64,000 bases of DNA from CBDFGK01 sp965247075 (GTDB lineage Bacteria > Pseudomonadota > Gammaproteobacteria > Pseudomonadales > Halieaceae). Positions 18,885-27,615 of this stretch are shown one piece after another. The translations under genes and the position numbers were made by a program. The notes under the pieces were generated by a model. It had not been told where the DNA came from, searched no databases, and saw nothing but the letters and a program-made list of their open reading frames with translations. Where the stretch lies: positions 744,001 to 808,000 of the forward strand of contig CBDFGK010000002.1 of the NCBI GenBank assembly GCA_965247075.1. The letters are read 5' to 3'. Position 1 is the first letter of the stretch. Each line of letters begins with the position of its first letter.

Positions 18885-19907
18885 TTATAAATATGTTTTT
18901 AGCAAGCACTCTGCTATCTGTACACTGTTGAGTGCAGCGCCCTTTCTAATGTTGTCCGAGACCACCCATAAGTTGAGCCCCCGCGGGTGAGAAATATCCG
19001 CTCGAATACGGCCGACAAATACCGCATCCTCGCCGGCGCTATCCCCTACCGGTGTCGGATAACCGCCATCTACAGGTTCATCCATTACTACCACGCCAGG
19101 CGCCTTTTCCAGCAGTGCACGGGCCTTCTGGGCAGCCAGTTTTTCGCGGGTTTCTATATGAACGGCCTCAGAATGACCGTAAAACACTGGGATTCGCACA
19201 CAAGTGGGGTTCACTTGTATACGGTCGTCGGCAAAGATCTTCTGGGTTTCCCAGACCATTTTCATCTCTTCACGGGTATAGCCGTTGCCCTGGAAGCTAT
19301 CGATATGCGGCAGCGCATTGAAGGCGATTTGCTTGGGATAAACCTCACATTCTGCCGGTTGACCATTGAGTAAGCTCATAGTCTGACTGGCCAGCTCAGT
19401 GATCGCTTTTTTTCCAGAGCCAGAAACCGCCTGGTAGGTGGCCACGTTAATCCGCTCTATGCCAACCGCATCGTAGATCGGTTTTAAGGCCACTAACATC
19501 TGGATTGTGGAACAATTGGGGTTGGCAATAATATTGCGACGACCGTAATCAGCAATCGTCTGGGGATTTACTTCCGGCACCACCAAGGGAATATCGTCAT
19601 CGCGCCGAAAGTGCGAGGTATTGTCGATCACCACACAACCAGCGGTAGCTGCGATGGGGGCAAATTCCTCAGAAATACCGCCACCGGCCGAAAACAGGCC
19701 GATTTGCACTTTGGAAAAGTCAAAGCCGGCCAGATTCTCAACCTCGATTGACTTGCCTCGAAAGCTAATGGTCTTGCCCACCGAACGGGCGCTGGCCAAG
19801 GGGTATAGCCTGCCAACAGGAAAATCACGCTGCTCGAGGATCTCAATCATCACCTCTCCCACCGCGCCGGTGGCGCCTACCACCGCTACATCTACCGTCT
19901 TGCTCAT
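18885..19907 (-). CDS. asd: Aspartate-semialdehyde dehydrogenase
   Basis: NADPH-dependent reduction of aspartyl phosphate to the semialdehyde, the branch point for lysine, threonine, methionine and diaminopimelate. 340 residues. The Rossmann start GATGAVGEVM lies at 11-20 and the nucleophile is C132 in NPNCSTIQ. This is the shorter Asd type found in Pseudomonas and Vibrio, not the 367-residue E. coli form. The start ATG overlaps the leuB stop by 4 nt. 146 nt without a gene separate it from fimV. Confidence 0.96.
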   Translation of the reverse strand: MSKTVDVAVVGATGAVGEVMIEILEQRDFPVGRLYPLASARSVGKTISFRGKSIEVENLAGFDFSKVQIGLFSAGGGISEEFAPIAATAGCVVIDNTSHFRRDDDIPLVVPEVNPQTIADYGRRNIIANPNCSTIQMLVALKPIYDAVGIERINVATYQAVSGSGKKAITELASQTMSLLNGQPAECEVYPKQIAFNALPHIDSFQGNGYTREEMKMVWETQKIFADDRIQVNPTCVRIPVFYGHSEAVHIETREKLAAQKARALLEKAPGVVVMDEPVDGGYPTPVGDSAGEDAVFVGRIRADISHPRGLNLWVVSDNIRKGAALNSVQIAECLLKTYL

Positions 19908-20983
19908 CGCGCCAACTCCTCCACAACTGCGTCTCCCATGGCCACCGTATCCACCGGTTGCGTGCCCTGTGTATGAATATCCGGGGTACGCAGGCCCCGA
20001 TCCAGCACCCGGCTTACTGCGGCCTCTATGGCCTGGGCCGCCTCGCTTGCATCCAGTGAGTATCGCAACATCATGGCTACCGACAAAATGGTGGCCAGCG
20101 GATTGGCTTTACCCTGCCCGGCAATATCAGGAGCCGAGCCGTGGCAGGGCTCATACATCCCCCGACCCTGCTCATCCAGCGATGCCGAAGGCAGCATGCC
20201 GATAGAACCCGTTAACATAGCCGCCGCATCCGACAATATATCGCCAAACATATTGCCCGTTACCAGCACATCAAATTGCTTGGGTGCCATAATCAACTGC
20301 ATGGCCGCATTATCAACATACATGTGGGTAAGCTCCACATCAGGGTAGTCCGGGGCCAATCGGTCCATCACCTCGCGCCACAAAATGGAAACTTCCAGCA
20401 CATTCGATTTGTCCACGGAGCACAGCCGACCCTGGCGCTTACCCGCGGCTTCAAAGGCCAGCCGGCCGATACGTTCAATCTCAGACTCCCGGTAAACGTA
20501 GGTGTTATAACCCTCGCGCTCACCGTTATCCAGGGTACGGATGCCACGGGGTTCACCAAAGTAGATACCGCCGGTCAACTCACGCACAATCAAAATATCC
20601 AGTCCGCTGACGATTGCGGGCTTGAGACTCGACGCCTCGGCCAGTTGCGGATACAAGAGCGCCGGCCGCAGGTTGCCAAACAACTGTAATTCCGAACGGA
20701 TACCCAGCAAGCCCTTTTCGGGCCGCAGGGCCCGATCTACCGAGTCCCACTTGGGGCCGCCAACGGCGCCCAACAGGATCGCGTCGGCTGCCTGGGCACG
20801 CATCAGGGTATCTTCCGGCAGCGGCACACCGGTAGCGTCATAGGCGGCACCGCCCAGCAGAGCCTCCTCCAGGTTAAGGTCCAGCTCGAATAGCGCCATG
20901 CTGCGCTCGAGAACACGGCGCGCCTGGGCCACAATTTCTGGCCCGATATAGTCGCCCGGTAAAATCAGTACTTTTTTGCTCAC
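19904..20983 (-). CDS. leuB: 3-isopropylmalate dehydrogenase
   Basis: NAD-dependent oxidative decarboxylation of 3-isopropylmalate in leucine synthesis; 359 residues. The metal and substrate region SDAAAMLTGSIGMLPSASL and the NAD-binding block HGSAPDIAGQGKANP are visible. The start is GTG 20983 with AGAGG 8 nt upstream. It is co-transcribed with leuD (12-nt gap) and asd (4-nt overlap). Confidence 0.98.
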   Translation of the reverse strand: MSKKVLILPGDYIGPEIVAQARRVLERSMALFELDLNLEEALLGGAAYDATGVPLPEDTLMRAQAADAILLGAVGGPKWDSVDRALRPEKGLLGIRSELQLFGNLRPALLYPQLAEASSLKPAIVSGLDILIVRELTGGIYFGEPRGIRTLDNGEREGYNTYVYRESEIERIGRLAFEAAGKRQGRLCSVDKSNVLEVSILWREVMDRLAPDYPDVELTHMYVDNAAMQLIMAPKQFDVLVTGNMFGDILSDAAAMLTGSIGMLPSASLDEQGRGMYEPCHGSAPDIAGQGKANPLATILSVAMMLRYSLDASEAAQAIEAAVSRVLDRGLRTPDIHTQGTQPVDTVAMGDAVVEELAR

Positions 20984-20995
20984 AGGTACGCCTCT

Positions 20996-21643
20996 TTAAG
21001 TGATGGTATTGAACAACCAGGGGGATTGCCGGCGCAGCGCCGCTTCGTAGGCGCGAATGGCATCCGCCTGTTCCAGGGTGAGGCCAATATCATCGAGACC
21101 TTTGAGCAAGCTCTGCTTGCGGAACTCGTCCATAGCAAAGGAAATCTCGTTGCCGTCACCTTCAACGACACATTGTCGCGGCAGGTCCACCGTGAGCGCA
21201 TAGCCCTCTTGTTCGTGTAGTTTCTCGAATAGAGTGTCAACAATTTCTTCTTTTAAAACAACAGGTAGTAATCCATTTTTAAAGCAATTATTAAAAAATA
21301 TATCGGCAAAACCGGGGGCGATTACACAGCGAAAACCGTAGTCATCCAGAGCCCATAGTGCGTGCTCTCGACTGGAGCCACAGCCAAAATTCTCCCGCGC
21401 CAGTAAGATTGACGCGCCCTGATAGCGCGGCAAATTGAGCGGAAAGTCGGGGTTCAGGGGGCGACCGCCGGCGTTCTGGTCGGGCTGCCCTTCGTCCAGA
21501 TAGCGCAAGGCGTCAAACAGGTTCTGCCCAAAACCACTGCGCTTGATGGATTTGAGGAACTGCTTGGGAATAATCAAATCTGTGTCAACGTTGGCGCGAT
21601 CCATAGGGGCAACCAGGCCGGTGTGTACGGTAAAACTTTTCAT
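20996..21643 (-). CDS. leuD: 3-isopropylmalate dehydratase small subunit
   Basis: Swivel-domain subunit of isopropylmalate isomerase, partner of LeuC; 215 residues. The substrate-binding block FGCGSSREHALWAL and the DTDLIIPKQFLK start are typical. An AAGGAGA site lies just before ATG 21643, and the gene follows leuC after 12 nt, matching the 1:1 stoichiometry of the enzyme. Confidence 0.98.
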   Translation of the reverse strand: MKSFTVHTGLVAPMDRANVDTDLIIPKQFLKSIKRSGFGQNLFDALRYLDEGQPDQNAGGRPLNPDFPLNLPRYQGASILLARENFGCGSSREHALWALDDYGFRCVIAPGFADIFFNNCFKNGLLPVVLKEEIVDTLFEKLHEQEGYALTVDLPRQCVVEGDGNEISFAMDEFRKQSLLKGLDDIGLTLEQADAIRAYEAALRRQSPWLFNTIT

Positions 21644-21655
21644 CGTGTGTTCTCC

Positions 21656-23074
21656 TTACCAGTCACGGACGTCGACGAAGTGCCCACTGATTGCCGCCGC
21701 TGCCGCCATGGCCGGGCTCACCAGATGGGTGCGCCCACCAAAGCCCTGCCGCCCCTCAAAATTTCGATTGGAGGTGGATGCACAGTGCTCACCCGAACCA
21801 AGCTTGTCTGCATTCATCGCCAGACACATCGAGCAACCCGGTTCGCGCCACTCCATACCTGCCGCAGTAAATATCTTATCCAGGCCCTCAGCCTCGGCCT
21901 GCGCCTTTACCACCCCGGAACCGGGGACTACCAGGGCCAGTTTGATACCGGCCGCAACCGCGCGGCCTTTTACCACCGCCGCCACCGCGCGCAGATCCTC
22001 GATCCTGGAGTTGGTACACGAACCAATAAATATCTTGTCTGGCTTAATATCTATAATCGCCTGACCGGCCTGCAAGCCCATGTATTCCAGGGCGCGCTCT
22101 ACAGCGGCTTTTTTACTGGCATCCGCTATGTCAGCGGGGTCCGGCACAAAGCCATCAATGGGCAATACCATCTCAGGCGACGTGCCCCAGGTAACCTGCG
22201 GCTTGATGTCTTCTCCGCGCAGCTCTACCAACTTGTCGAAGCAGGCCTCAGCATCCGAATGCAGCTCGCGCCACTGTGCTTCTGCCAGTTGCCAATCTGT
22301 GCCCGCCGGGGCGTAGACCTTGCCCTTCACATAATCCAGGGTAGTGTCATCTACCGCCACCATGCCAATGCGGGCACCTGCCTCGATCGCCATATTGCAC
22401 ACGGTCATGCGGCCTTCCATGCTCATCGCGCTGATGACTTCTCCAGCGAACTCGATGGCATGGCCGGTGCCGCCGGCAGTGCCAATTTTGCCGATAATAG
22501 CCAGTATCACGTCTTTGGCGGTAACGCCCTGGCGCAACTTGCCGTCAATGCGCACCAGCATATTCTTCATCTTTTGCTGCACCAGGCACTGGCTGGCCAG
22601 CACATGCTCTACCTCTGTGGTGCCAATGCCCATCGCCATTGCTCCCAGTGCGCCGTGCGTTGCGGTGTGTGAATCACCACAGACCACGGTCATACCGGGC
22701 AGGGTTGCACCCAGTTCTGGTCCGATCACATGCACAATACCCTGGCGGGTATCGTTAATTTCGAATTCAGTGATCTCAAAGTCGCGGCAGTTATCGTCCA
22801 GAGTTTGTACCTGTAAGCGCGAAACCGGATCCTGGATACCTGCCACACCCGCGCGTCGTTCGCTCAACCCGGTAGGCACGTTGTGATCCGGTGTAGCCAG
22901 GTTGGCGCTGCGACGCCAGGGCTCACGACCCGCTATTCGCAAACCTTCAAAGGCCTGCGGCGACGTCACCTCATGGAGCAGGTGGCGATCGATATAGAGC
23001 AGCGCGGAACCGTCCTCGCGCGCCAGTACCAGATGCGCGTCCCAGAGTTTGTCGTACAGCGTTTTGCCCGCCAT
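21656..23074 (-). CDS. leuC: 3-isopropylmalate dehydratase large subunit
   Basis: Catalytic 4Fe-4S subunit of isopropylmalate isomerase; 472 residues with the chosen start. The cluster ligands are seen in GSCTNSR and PGCSMCLAMN. I prefer ATG 23074 (MAGKTLYDKLW, the family N-terminus, with GGGAG 8 nt upstream) to the ATG at 23089, which lies inside that ribosome-binding region. First gene of the leuCDB-asd run. It is divergent from a LysR regulator, the usual sign of regulation in relatives. Confidence 0.97.
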   Translation of the reverse strand: MAGKTLYDKLWDAHLVLAREDGSALLYIDRHLLHEVTSPQAFEGLRIAGREPWRRSANLATPDHNVPTGLSERRAGVAGIQDPVSRLQVQTLDDNCRDFEITEFEINDTRQGIVHVIGPELGATLPGMTVVCGDSHTATHGALGAMAMGIGTTEVEHVLASQCLVQQKMKNMLVRIDGKLRQGVTAKDVILAIIGKIGTAGGTGHAIEFAGEVISAMSMEGRMTVCNMAIEAGARIGMVAVDDTTLDYVKGKVYAPAGTDWQLAEAQWRELHSDAEACFDKLVELRGEDIKPQVTWGTSPEMVLPIDGFVPDPADIADASKKAAVERALEYMGLQAGQAIIDIKPDKIFIGSCTNSRIEDLRAVAAVVKGRAVAAGIKLALVVPGSGVVKAQAEAEGLDKIFTAAGMEWREPGCSMCLAMNADKLGSGEHCASTSNRNFEGRQGFGGRTHLVSPAMAAAAAISGHFVDVRDW

Positions 23075-23089
23075 GATTGCAACTCCCAT

Positions 23090-23201
23090 GTTGATTACCC
23101 GGCAATTTTAGCGACCACACTCAAATAAAACAAATTCATATTTTTTATCTATTGAATTACTATTTGGAATAGAAATCACTAACAGACATGGAGATACAGC
23201 A
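23090..23201. promoter_or_regulatory. Divergent leuC / LysR-regulator promoter region
   Basis: AT-rich gap of about 110 nt between two divergent starts. It contains ATTCA and TGAAT half-sites (about 23136-23156) flanking an A/T core, and further T-N11-A-like positions. This is the normal place for LysR-type operators that control both the regulator and leuCDB, with 2-isopropylmalate the inducer in studied cases. The site assignment is inference from layout and dyad symmetry. Confidence 0.45.
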
Positions 23202-24095
23202 GTGGATACACAAAACCTGCGCGCCTTTTTGATGGTGGCAGAGTACGCTTCATTTTCCGAGGCAGCAGTGCACTTACACCTGACCCAGCCCGCCGTCAGT
23301 AAACGGGTGGCAACGCTGGAACAACAGCTCGGTACTGCTCTATTTGACCGCATTGGCCGCCGCGTCAGCCTCACCGAGGCCGGTGCTGCCCTGCTCCCCC
23401 ACGCGCGCACCATTGGGCAAAATCTGGACCAGGCACAGCAGTCGATCCGGGACTTGTCCGGTACTGTCAGCGGCAAACTGAAACTGGGCACCAGCCATCA
23501 CCTCGGACTACACCGCCTGCCACCGGTACTGCGACGTTTCAGCAGCAACTATCCGCAGGTCAAACTCGATATCGACTTTATGGACTCTGAGCAGGCCTAC
23601 GAAGAGATACGGCGCGGCGCAGTGGAACTGGCCGTGGTTACGCTGGCACCTGAACAGGATACCAGCATGCTGCCGGAAGCTATCTGGCCCGACCCACTGG
23701 CGTTTATGGCCTCCCCCTCGCATCCCCTGTGCGATCGCGACAGCGTCTCCCTGCAAGAATTAAGCGAACACCCAGTGATATTACCGGGTCTCAACACCTA
23801 TACCGGCCAAATTGCCAAGGATCTGTTTGATCAGGCAGGCCTGCAACTCGAAGTGGCCATGTCTACCAACTACCTGGAAACGATTCGCATGATGGCATCC
23901 ATTGGACTGGGCTGGACCCTACTGCCGAGATCCATGCTGGACGCACAGCTAGCGGCTATTCAGGTGCCTATAGAACCACCGCAGCGCGTGCTGGGGTACG
24001 TTTACCATCGCGGCCGCAGCCTCTCCAATGCTGCACAGGCCTTTATCCATGAATTGGCAACGTTTTCAGGAGCTGATATTCGGGGACAGACTTAA
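23202..24095 (+). CDS. LysR-family transcriptional regulator
   Basis: 297 residues. The N-terminal winged helix-turn-helix covers about residues 3-62 (LRAFLMVAEYASFSEAA..LTQPAVSKRVATLE), followed by a linker helix and a periplasmic-binding-protein-like effector domain (about 90-290). The start is GTG 23202 with GGAGA about 8 nt upstream; an ATG at 23188 is out of frame. Being divergent from leuC it most likely regulates leucine synthesis, as in Pseudomonas and Bordetella-type LeuR/LysR genes. The effector is not shown by sequence. Confidence 0.9.
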   Translation: MDTQNLRAFLMVAEYASFSEAAVHLHLTQPAVSKRVATLEQQLGTALFDRIGRRVSLTEAGAALLPHARTIGQNLDQAQQSIRDLSGTVSGKLKLGTSHHLGLHRLPPVLRRFSSNYPQVKLDIDFMDSEQAYEEIRRGAVELAVVTLAPEQDTSMLPEAIWPDPLAFMASPSHPLCDRDSVSLQELSEHPVILPGLNTYTGQIAKDLFDQAGLQLEVAMSTNYLETIRMMASIGLGWTLLPRSMLDAQLAAIQVPIEPPQRVLGYVYHRGRSLSNAAQAFIHELATFSGADIRGQT

Positions 24096-24114
24096 GTCTG
24101 TCGCCACAGCCTCC

Positions 24115-24573
24115 TCAAAAAATTCCCATGCACAAACCCGCTGCCAGCGCCTGGCCTAATTGCTCGCACGCCGACTCGTGCTGCGCCGTAATTTCCCCCC
24201 GGCATATCAGCGGCTCAGCCACCAGCTTCATCGGGTAGCCCTTCATAATTCTCTGCACCTGCGCGCTCGCTCCACGGCCGTCATTGCCCGCCGCAATGAC
24301 CAGCCCATAGGCTCGATTGAGCTGCAGTGGCAAGGCGGGGTAAAAAGTACGATCAAGAAAATCCTTCATGGTGCCGGTCACGCTGGCAGAATTTTCAGGC
24401 GCCACCAACAACAGTCCGTCACAGGCAACCAGATCATCCAGACCCGCATCCCAGGCGCGTCGCCAAAGCACTGCAATGTCCTGCTCCGCAAGTGCACCAC
24501 GCCGCGCAGCAGTCGCCAATTTCCAGCTCGCACCGCTTTGCGAGTGGTATACAATGAGCAGCTTTTTAATCAT
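24115..24573 (-). CDS. Flavodoxin / NADPH-dependent FMN reductase-like protein
   Basis: 152-residue protein with the flavodoxin fold. The phosphate-binding loop YHSQSGASWKLA lies at residues 8-19. LLLVAPENSASVTGTMKDFLDRTF (about 62-85) is the second FMN-contact region typical of the reductase/WrbA-like group. The start is ATG 24573; the open frame reaches back further, but those codons overlap an unrelated remnant. The substrate is unknown. It converges on the LysR gene with a 19-nt gap. Confidence 0.82.
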   Translation of the reverse strand: MIKKLLIVYHSQSGASWKLATAARRGALAEQDIAVLWRRAWDAGLDDLVACDGLLLVAPENSASVTGTMKDFLDRTFYPALPLQLNRAYGLVIAAGNDGRGASAQVQRIMKGYPMKLVAEPLICRGEITAQHESACEQLGQALAAGLCMGIF

Positions 24574-24601
24574 GTTCGCATCTAAACACAAGGAAAACGC
24601 T

Positions 24602-24712
24602 GTGACTACAAATCGACAATGGCTGCTGCGCCAACGCGTGCGCATGGAAGCCGCTGCGAGGAAGTCATCATGGAAATGGCAGGCTGGATGATGGAGGGCA
24701 AGCTGGACTGAG
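24602..24712 (+). pseudogene. Remnant of a CurA-type NADP-dependent oxidoreductase
   Basis: GTG 24602 opens with TTNRQWLLRQR, which resembles the N-terminus of the MDR-superfamily CurA/NADP-dependent oxidoreductases. About 60 nt later another frame reads EMAGWMMEGKLD and then stops. That resembles the block near their C-terminus where a Trp-containing helix is followed by the KL/KI..R turn. About 270 codons in between, and the true C-terminus, are missing. I read this as a gene reduced by an internal deletion. The two similarity blocks are short and recalled, not searched. Confidence 0.4.
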
Positions 24713-24738
24713 TTATCCACACTGCCTGTGGATAACTC
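24710..24738. promoter_or_regulatory. Two inverted perfect DnaA boxes in an 11-bp dyad
   Basis: The arms GAGTTATCCAC (24710-24720) and GTGGATAACTC (24728-24738) are perfectly complementary around a 7-nt centre. Each arm contains the DnaA consensus: TTATCCACA at 24713-24721 and TGTGGATAA at 24727-24735. A third, partial TGGATAA follows at 24741-24747. No T-run follows, so it does not look like an intrinsic terminator. It may titrate or bind DnaA. It is not oriC by context: no dnaA, dnaN, gidA or parAB are nearby. Confidence 0.5.
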
Positions 24739-24980
24739 AGTGGATAATACCGGTCCCGGCGAGCCGTCAGCCCTGGGCCGGGGACAATAGCCATCTACTG
24801 GAATTTACTTTAAGTTATCAGCTCTGTTTATAAATCAATAACTTAGCGATTTTTTGTAGTGTATTTGTATAGGGACGATCAAAAGCCCCTTTATTTATAG
24901 GCTTTAGGCATCATCTGTGAATAAAAACTCGCCCAAGCGTAAGTAGGCACTGACCCTGCAAGGCCCGCCAATTGGTGTTC
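24739..24980. other. Gene-free spacer downstream of rlmKL
   Basis: The spacer starts G+C-rich and turns A+T-rich from about 24800. No open frame with a recognisable product, no tRNA and no clear terminator were seen. It contains many short A/T tracts next to the DnaA-box dyad. Confidence 0.5.
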
Positions 24981-27140
24981 CTACTTTTTAGTGATGCGCC
25001 AACAGCGATGTATTTTGGGATTGCGACGAAAATCAAAGTCGATTGTGGAAGCAGTTATCTCCTCAATATTGCAGAGTTCCGCCAGCCCCGCATCCAAGTT
25101 GAACTTGCGCAGATTGCTGGAAAAGTAGAGTACCCCGTCCGCGCGCAGGCAGTGCAAGGATGCTTTGAGCAAGGCGAGATGATCACGCTGCACATCAAAA
25201 CTGGTCTGCATTCGCTTGGAGTTGGAAAAAGACGGCGGGTCCAACAGGATCACGTCGTACTGCCCGGCCGGCCCGGCCAGCCACTCCTGGCAATCCGCTC
25301 GAACGAAACGGTGCACCTCACCCTCCGCCAAGCCGTTGGTCGAGAAATTCTGCCGCGCCCAGGCCAGGTAGGTATTGGAGAGGTCGACACTGGTGGTAGT
25401 GCGGGCGCCGGCGCAGGCAGCGTGCACAGAAGCAGTGGCTGTGTAGCAATACAGGTTGAGAAAATCCTTGTCACGGCTCTCTGTGGCAATACGCATGCGC
25501 AACGGTCGGTGGTCCAGAAACAGACCGGTGTCCAGGTAGTCGCTCAGGTTAGCCAGCAGGGTAACCGGCCCCTCCTGCACCGGTATCAATCGGCCTGACT
25601 TGCCGGTTTTCTCATATTGTTGCCGGCCGCGTTGGCGCCGGCGTTGTTTGTAGTGGATGTCGGCGACAGGGATGCCGGTTACCGCAGGTAATACCTGGCG
25701 AATATCATTCATGCGCCGCTCGGCGGCTCGCTCGTCTATGCCTGTTGGAGCCTGGTATTCCGCAACATGTAACATATTTTCATAGCGGTCCACAGCCACT
25801 GCGTACTCCGGCATATCGGCATCGTAGACACGGTAACAACTGACGCCCTGTTGGCGCGCCCAGCGCTGGGCCTGTTGCAGGTTCTTGCGCATGCGATTAT
25901 GGAACATGCGCGCGCCCTCCGATAATTCTCCGGCTGCTGAGCGGTCGGAAAATTGCCGTGACTGACGGCAATTTTCTTCGTTGAGGTCAAACAATAACAG
26001 CAGCGCCGGCAAGGCACCGTTGTAGAGCGAGTAGTGTTTATTACTGCGAAGCCCCATGGCCATGCCAAGTTCTTTGTCCGCCGTAAATATCGCCGCGCGC
26101 CAACCGGGAAACTCTCGCAGCAACACCTCGCCCATGTCTCGATACAGTGCCGGCAGTGCGGCGCGCTCCCCGAGCCGTTCTCCGTAGGGCGGATTGCAAA
26201 TAATAAGCCCGTTGGACAGCGGTCGGTGGGTGGGCTTTTTCAATTCAGCTATGGGTTTGCAGATAACTCTGACATGCTTTGCCAGTCCCGCCCTGTCGAT
26301 ATTGGCCTGGGCTTTCTTGAGAACCCGTCGATCCTGATCATAACCTCTGATCTCAGGTAGTTCGCTGGCCAGCCCGCGCGCTGCACGCGTCTCTGCATCG
26401 GCGCGTAGGGCCTGCCACAGATCAGCCTGGTGCCACTGTTGGCATTCAAAACCCCAACGCCGGCGCCACAAACCGGGTGCAACATCCGCCGCCATCAGCG
26501 CCGCTTCCAGCAATAGCGTTGCCGAGCCACACATCGGGTCGATCAGGGCGCCACCGCGGGCTGCCATAGCCAGCCAATCGGCTCGCAGCAACAGGGCGGC
26601 CGCCAGGTTTTCCTTAAGAGGCGCAGTACCTGCCTCTGGTCGGTAACCGCGCTGGTGCAACGACCCCCCTGCTACATCCAGCGCCACCTTCAGTTTGCCC
26701 TTGCGCAAACGCACCTGAAAGCGCACATCGGCATCTTGTCGGGAGACCTCTGGCCGCGGCAAACCCTGGTCACGGAAGCGATCAACAATCGCGTCCTTGG
26801 TGAGCTGAGCACCGTATTGGGTATTGCGAATTGACCTGTTTTGACCGGCAAAGTCCACTACCAGGCTGCAACCCCAGGGTAAATAGGCCGCCCAATCAAC
26901 CCTTAGCAGCAGCGTGTGGATATCATCGGACTCGCGAGCTTCAAACTCTGCAATCGGTAGCAGTACCCGGTTGGCGAGCCGTGACCACAGGCACACGCGG
27001 TAGGCGACCGACAAGCTGCCTTCAAACACGCAGCCGGCAACGGTTTCCCGCACCGACTCGGCTCCCAGCGTTGACAGCTCGTGTAAAAGCAGCGATTCCA
27101 GCCCGCGCGGGCAGTTAGCAAACCAATGTTTTGTTTTCAT
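24981..27140 (-). CDS. rlmL: 23S rRNA m2G2445/m7G2069 methyltransferase RlmKL
   Basis: Fused bifunctional methyltransferase of 719 residues (about 702 in E. coli). It has an N-terminal THUMP domain (about 45-155) and the RlmL methyltransferase with the NPPYGERLG motif near residue 310. The C-terminal RlmK methyltransferase has LLDPPSFSNSKRM near 640. It modifies G2445 and G2069 of 23S rRNA during 50S assembly. The start ATG 27140 gives MKTKHWFANCPRGLE, a typical family N-terminus. It stands alone; upstream is IS debris. Confidence 0.96.
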   Translation of the reverse strand: MKTKHWFANCPRGLESLLLHELSTLGAESVRETVAGCVFEGSLSVAYRVCLWSRLANRVLLPIAEFEARESDDIHTLLLRVDWAAYLPWGCSLVVDFAGQNRSIRNTQYGAQLTKDAIVDRFRDQGLPRPEVSRQDADVRFQVRLRKGKLKVALDVAGGSLHQRGYRPEAGTAPLKENLAAALLLRADWLAMAARGGALIDPMCGSATLLLEAALMAADVAPGLWRRRWGFECQQWHQADLWQALRADAETRAARGLASELPEIRGYDQDRRVLKKAQANIDRAGLAKHVRVICKPIAELKKPTHRPLSNGLIICNPPYGERLGERAALPALYRDMGEVLLREFPGWRAAIFTADKELGMAMGLRSNKHYSLYNGALPALLLLFDLNEENCRQSRQFSDRSAAGELSEGARMFHNRMRKNLQQAQRWARQQGVSCYRVYDADMPEYAVAVDRYENMLHVAEYQAPTGIDERAAERRMNDIRQVLPAVTGIPVADIHYKQRRRQRGRQQYEKTGKSGRLIPVQEGPVTLLANLSDYLDTGLFLDHRPLRMRIATESRDKDFLNLYCYTATASVHAACAGARTTTSVDLSNTYLAWARQNFSTNGLAEGEVHRFVRADCQEWLAGPAGQYDVILLDPPSFSNSKRMQTSFDVQRDHLALLKASLHCLRADGVLYFSSNLRKFNLDAGLAELCNIEEITASTIDFDFRRNPKIHRCWRITKK

Positions 27141-27204
27141 GGGCTGGCACTATAAACGGTTACACCCATATAACAAATTGTAACGCCATAGACCCCGTTA
27201 CCGG

Positions 27205-27470
27205 GGCGAAGGGCCACGATTACATGACCGTGATTTACGACCTGGTGGAGGGGCATGTAATCGGCCTGAGTCCGTGATTGCCTACCCAATGCCGACAGGG
27301 TATTTGACCGTTTCTACGTTATGAAGAACTACAGCAAGACCCTGAGCAACCAGCGACGGATAGAGTTTGGAAAGGCCCATAAAGCGGGTAAAGAATTGTT
27401 ACCAGGCACACATTACCCGGTGCTGAAAAACGCCGATAAACCGGACGCATGCAAGAGCGAGGATGACAGG
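27205..27470 (+). pseudogene. Degenerate ISL3-family transposase fragment
   Basis: One frame reads GAKGHDYMTVIYDLVEGHVIGL and stops. After a gap another reads RVFDRFYVMKNYSKTLSNQRRIEF. Both are consecutive blocks of the ISL3 transposase catalytic region; the first matches residues near 190-215 of the ISL3 copy at 40.4-41.5 kb. The second block is exactly the part deleted from that other copy. Two frames and internal loss show it is dead. It ends abruptly at 27470, where a copy of the adhesin 3' end begins. Confidence 0.75.
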
Positions 27471-27529
27471 GTTAAAAGACTATCTCACCCTCTATGTAGA
27501 TGCGGTGGTCAGCGGTAATCTGGCCTGCT
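27471..27529 (-). repeat. Duplicated 3' end of the giant autotransporter gene
   Basis: These 59 nt repeat 28304-28362 with a single mismatch (27487 against 28320). On the minus strand they encode the last codons of a beta-barrel, GQITADHRIYIEGEIVF, plus the stop. They are joined to ISL3 debris on one side and to unrelated sequence on the other. This is a leftover of a second autotransporter gene or a duplicated cassette end. Confidence 0.85.
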
Positions 27530-27615
27530 TCTGGTTCAAGTTCTCCTTGATAATCACATGGAGACCTTTCAGCAGGCCATCAGTATGCGCCAGGCGCTAA
27601 TGAATGCTGGAGATG

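Noticed and set aside
23105..23160. Leader-peptide attenuator for leuC
   Set aside because: No leucine-codon-rich short ORF and no terminator/antiterminator pair was found on the minus strand; a LysR operator explains the layout better.
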